8,355 nt of DNA. Origin: Methanobacteriota archaeon (lineage in GTDB: Archaea > Thermoplasmatota > Poseidoniia > Poseidoniales > Thalassarchaeaceae). Where the stretch lies: contig NYST01000071.1 of NCBI GenBank assembly GCA_002683155.1, forward strand, positions 1 to 8,355, given 5' to 3'. The first letter of the stretch is position 1. Every line of letters starts with the position of its first letter. Under the pieces are notes generated by a model. That model saw only the letters and a list, made by a program, of their open reading frames with translations. It was not told the origin of the DNA and made no database searches. This document shows, piece after piece, positions 6,407-8,355 of the stretch. The translations under genes and the position numbers were made by a program.

Positions 6407-6910
6407 CTACTTCCACCACTCTTCGCCATCGGGAGAAGCAGCTTTGAGAGCCTCACCCAGGAAAGACACCAGGCCCATAGGTCCTTCCTTGTCCATGTTG
6501 AACTCCTGCTCCCTAACCAATTCCCCTCCAAAACATTCGGCGATCTTCACAATGTCATCATGATCTACCTCATCCATCCGGATATCTAGAGTCCTACCGA
6601 ACTTACCTGACTCCTCCAGGTAGATGATTGCAGATTTCCTCATATTGCTCATTTGCATGCTAAGGTCATTCAGCGATCTTACTTCGATTGTGCCCTCGAC
6701 GCCATCGAACTCGACTGCTAAGGTTCTGGTTTCTCCTTCGAAAACATCGGCCTGACCCTCTTTCATCATCTTGAAGAAACCTATGATCTGTCCTAGTTCT
6801 CCCGATTTAATTTCCTTAGCAATATTAATTCCAATAAATAGTAAGACTAGTGAGATTACTACAACTTCTACTGTTTCCATAAGTTCGTGCCATAGAGAAT
6901 GACCCTTCAT
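6407..6910 (-). CDS. Single-pass membrane-anchored protein of unknown function
   Basis: The family of this 167-residue protein is not recognised. A short N-terminus (MKGHSLWHELMETVE) is followed by one hydrophobic helix at about 15-31 and a basic flank (AKEIKSG), which by the positive-inside rule places the remaining 135 residues in the cytosol. The soluble part alternates strands and helices. One part is strand-rich (about 58-80, LAVEFDGVEGTIEVRSL), and the C-terminal half is acidic (MDEVDHDD at 112-119) and ends in EEWWK. It has a single cysteine, at 126. The ATG start is at 6908-6910 with no SD. The gene is divergent from the next gene across 55 nt and its 3' end faces the zinc-knuckle protein gene. 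Confidence 0.72.
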   Translation of the reverse strand: MKGHSLWHELMETVEVVVISLVLLFIGINIAKEIKSGELGQIIGFFKMMKEGQADVFEGETRTLAVEFDGVEGTIEVRSLNDLSMQMSNMRKSAIIYLEESGKFGRTLDIRMDEVDHDDIVKIAECFGGELVREQEFNMDKEGPMGLVSFLGEALKAASPDGEEWWK

Positions 6911-6931
6911 GTTTGGCCCTGCATGACGTAG

Positions 6932-6942
6932 GAAAATTGATT
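6932..6942. promoter_or_regulatory. AT-rich element, possible shared TATA box of two divergent genes
   Basis: GAAAATTGATT sits near the middle of the 55-nt gap between two outward-reading genes. Its core AAAATT is about 26 nt from the minus-strand ATG (6910) and about 29-30 nt from the plus-strand ATG (6966), so the same AT core could serve both directions. A second AT patch, TAATTTTTGTAAT at 6951-6963, is too close to the plus-strand start to be its TATA box. Confidence 0.35.
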
Positions 6943-6965
6943 GGGGATCCTAATTTTTGTAATCT

Positions 6966-7466
6966 ATGGGTGACAAGATTTTGGATGGGATCGCAAATCA
7001 TATCGGAGGGGAGATGACACCTTCCAAAGCGGTGCTGTTCTCGGGTGGGTTGTTAGGAATTATCACGGTCGCCCTTTTTATTTCCGCCTTCTTCATGCTC
7101 GATGAACAATACTGCCCTCCGGAATATAGGAATACTGAGGAGTCTGGGGGCTGTGATATCGTGCCGGCTGGCCCCGATGTCGACGAAATCATCTTTCGTT
7201 GGGCCTTCTCGCTTGGAGTACTCCTTCCAATCTCTGTTTCCTTGATGTCTTACTCTCTTCTTGCACAACGGGATTCCAAACTCATAGACGATGGAATAGA
7301 GTCGATTTCAAATCCCCTTTCAAACCTGATTAAGTCACTTTTCGCAGGCCTGGGAGTGGGGATTACAGCGATTATCGGATTCATCATTCTGGCAATCTTA
7401 TACTTCATATTGGCCATAATCTGGGTTTTACTTAATGGCGGCCTCCAAACTGGTGGTTTCCCTTGA
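6966..7466 (+). CDS. Three-helix membrane protein of unknown function
   Basis: This 166-residue protein is not recognised. The N-terminal 20 residues are polar. Helix 1 spans about 23-45. An outer loop of about 30 residues follows, with two cysteines (C50 and C63) and many acidic and proline residues, which could form a disulfide outside the cell. Helix 2 spans about 76-100, then a cytosolic linker (QRDSKLIDDGIESISNPLSN). A very long hydrophobic stretch at about 124-157 may be one tilted helix or a tight hairpin. The C-terminus is Gly-rich (NGGLQTGGFP). The start is ATG 6966 with no clear SD. The downstream gene is convergent, 43 nt away. Confidence 0.72.
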   Translation: MGDKILDGIANHIGGEMTPSKAVLFSGGLLGIITVALFISAFFMLDEQYCPPEYRNTEESGGCDIVPAGPDVDEIIFRWAFSLGVLLPISVSLMSYSLLAQRDSKLIDDGIESISNPLSNLIKSLFAGLGVGITAIIGFIILAILYFILAIIWVLLNGGLQTGGFP

Positions 7467-7509
7467 GTGAAGGCTGACGTCATCTTTCCTACAGAAGATT
7501 ACGCGTGAA

Positions 7510-7788
7510 TCATTCTGGGGGTTGGAGGCTCCATCTTTCTGGAGATAGGAATAACGGTGCTCCTGCCATCCCGGAAAGTAGTACGTATGGTCCTAAGCAG
7601 AAACAAAAGGAAAATCCCCAACCAACATAAACAATGTTCTCCGAGAACCCGGAATCCTGAGAGTATATATTGGCCGTGCCATCCTCAGATTTTTCTAGAG
7701 GTATGTTCCATAATGCCAACCCGGATAATGTAATCATCAAGCCAATTACGAAAAATAGAGATCTTCCTTTCAGGCCAGCCTTCCCCAT
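7510..7788 (-). CDS. Small two-helix membrane protein of unknown function
   Basis: This is a 92-residue hairpin membrane protein. A basic N-terminus (MGKAGLKGR) leads into helix 1 (about 11-29), then an acidic polar loop (about 31-50, with EKSEDG), helix 2 (about 51-74) and a short polar tail. Positive-inside topology puts the loop outside. Helix 1 could be an uncleaved signal anchor. The ATG at 7786-7788 is supported by a good TATA box about 27 nt upstream and by GAGGTG 5 nt upstream on the same strand. No family was recognised. Confidence 0.7.
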   Translation of the reverse strand: MGKAGLKGRSLFFVIGLMITLSGLALWNIPLEKSEDGTANIYSQDSGFSENIVYVGWGFSFCFCLGPYVLLSGMAGAPLFLSPERWSLQPPE

Positions 7789-7793
7789 AGATG

Positions 7794-7799
7794 CACCTC
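7794..7799 (-). promoter_or_regulatory. Shine-Dalgarno-like GAGGTG before the two-helix protein gene
   Basis: GAGGTG on the minus strand lies 5 nt before ATG 7788. It is the only good SD-like match next to a start codon that I see in the window. The TATA spacing suggests the transcript may begin downstream of it, so its use in translation is uncertain. Confidence 0.3.
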
Positions 7800-7810
7800 A
7801 TTGGGTTGGT

Positions 7811-7818
7811 ACATATAT
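7811..7818 (-). promoter_or_regulatory. TATA box for the two-helix membrane protein gene
   Basis: On the minus strand the sequence reads GGATATATGT, the best TATA match in the window. It is centred about 27 nt before the ATG at 7788, so transcription would begin at or very near the start codon. Confidence 0.55.
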
Positions 7819-8027
7819 CCCTTGGACTACATGGCATCATCTAGGGTAGCGTGTGAGCAGTATCGCAGTCAGACGGTATCTGTGATTCGCATTGTGTTCA
7901 GAGGGTCTGCCCTAGCAACCCATTGAGAGTAGGTTATGCTCAGAGGGGTGCTTGCCTAGTCCCTCTGAATACTACTGGGGTCACAGGGCCCCGTTGAGGG
8001 TATATTCTGAAGATAACATCCGAGGGA
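7819..8027. other. Non-coding stretch with repeated G-rich motif and alternative hairpins
   Basis: I see no convincing gene here. TTCAGAGGG (7897-7905) and TCAGAGGG (7940-7947) are near-copies in direct orientation, and CCCTCTGAA (7961-7969) is their inverse. The inverse can therefore pair with the outer copy (9 bp, 55-nt loop) or the inner copy (8 bp, 13-nt loop). A small G/C hairpin, GGGG/CCCC, follows at 7977-7992. The stretch could be an untranslated region, a small RNA gene or a terminator; its strand is unknown. It lacks the marks of 7S RNA, RNase P RNA, rRNA or tRNA that I would recognise. Confidence 0.35.
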
Positions 8028-8028
8028 C

Positions 8029-8036
8029 TATTTATC
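8029..8036 (+). promoter_or_regulatory. TATA box for the gene at the right edge
   Basis: TATTTATC is centred about 27 nt before the GTG at 8060, the same spacing as for the two-helix protein gene. This supports both the promoter and the choice of start codon. Confidence 0.5.
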
Positions 8037-8059
8037 AGTATGATTTACTTACGTGCATC

Positions 8060-8355
8060 GTGAATTGGATAAACATACTCAATACGGGAGCAAATTTGTA
8101 TCAGGCAGGAGCAGTAACTTCTCTTGCTTCAACTCAGAATCAGATGCTATCCTTCCAGATTAATCAGAGTGTCAGTGATAACCTAAGAAACATAGAACTT
8201 GTTGAGACAAGGAGAATGGTGGTACAACTTACTGGAATACTGGAAGATGCTATGGATTACATCCCAACGCACGCGTCGTATGCGGGAGTGGTAATTCCAA
8301 TATGTGCGGAATTCGCAAAGAGTCTGAATATTGATGAGGGGAACTTCGACGAAGC
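8060..8355 (+). CDS. Hypothetical protein, 3'-truncated by the window edge
   Basis: Ninety-eight codons are open from GTG 8060 to the edge. The frame is also open for some way upstream, but the TATA box at 8029-8036 favours this start. The N-terminus (VNWINILNTGANLYQAGAVT) is amphipathic. It is followed by a Gln/Asn/Ser-rich helical region (about 20-45) and a likely long helix with VETRRMVVQLTGILEDAMDYI, which may form a coiled coil. No signal peptide, transmembrane helix or catalytic motif is visible in this part. The local G+C is lower than in the metabolic genes on the left (about 35-45% against slightly over 50% in sampled lines). The function is unknown. Confidence 0.6.
   Translation, partial: MNWINILNTGANLYQAGAVTSLASTQNQMLSFQINQSVSDNLRNIELVETRRMVVQLTGILEDAMDYIPTHASYAGVVIPICAEFAKSLNIDEGNFDE

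Noticed and set aside
6127..6531. 134-residue open frame on the minus strand
   Set aside because: It spans two better-supported genes with clear membrane helices and reads as a shadow.
6390..7876. 11-bp inverted repeat, CCGTCTGACTG at 6390-6400 and CAGTCAGACGG at 7866-7876, flanking three genes
   Set aside because: In a window this long several 11-bp inverted matches are expected by chance, the match does not extend, and no transposase or target duplication is present.
7819..8027. Possible 7S, RNase P or other known structural RNA
   Set aside because: None of the conserved sequence blocks I would expect could be found; kept only as an unassigned structured stretch.
1..8355. CRISPR array, insertion sequence, integrase, toxin-antitoxin or defence system
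   Set aside because: No regularly spaced repeats, transposase or recombinase motifs, or known defence domains were seen on either strand.

Overview
The window looks like a stretch of archaeal chromosome, most likely from the Thermoplasmatota (marine group II/III-like Euryarchaeota); that lineage is an inference. The phosphoglycerate kinase has archaeal-type motifs. The tRNA-Thr has U at the discriminator position and an encoded CCA. Many genes start with GTG, lack a Shine-Dalgarno sequence, and carry an AT-rich TATA-like element about 25-29 nt before the start codon, as expected for leaderless archaeal transcripts. Sampled lines of the left part are a little above 50% G+C, while the far right is visibly more AT-rich (about 35-45% in sampled lines).

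Left part (1-5949), mostly recognisable metabolism. It opens with the 3' end of a RidA/YjgF-family gene followed closely by an MFS transporter. Next come a phosphomannomutase/phosphoglucomutase and a tRNA-Thr(CGU), both on the + strand. The tRNA meets an archaeal phosphoglycerate kinase head-on with only 11 nt between them. Divergent from pgk, across a 98-nt intergenic region, is an M24 'pita-bread' metallopeptidase (Xaa-Pro peptidase-like). A small MIP18/DUF59-family protein, probably connected with Fe-S cluster assembly, abuts or overlaps its 3' end. pgk and the hexose-phosphate mutase belong to glycolysis/gluconeogenesis and sugar-nucleotide supply. The transporter and RidA may work on a shared small metabolite, but this is not proven.

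Right part (5950-7788), four small membrane proteins that I do not recognise. They are a three-helix protein with a cytosolic C-x4-C-x10-C-x2-H zinc-knuckle-like insert, a single-pass anchored protein with a soluble C-terminal domain, a three-helix protein with two cysteines in its outer loop, and a two-helix hairpin protein. The middle two are divergent and appear to share one AT-rich promoter element.

Far right (7789-8355). A 271-nt non-coding stretch contains two direct copies of an 8-nt G-rich motif and one inverted copy, so two alternative hairpins are possible. It is followed by a 5'-complete gene that starts at a leaderless GTG and runs off the window. No mobile element, CRISPR array, integrase or defence gene was seen.
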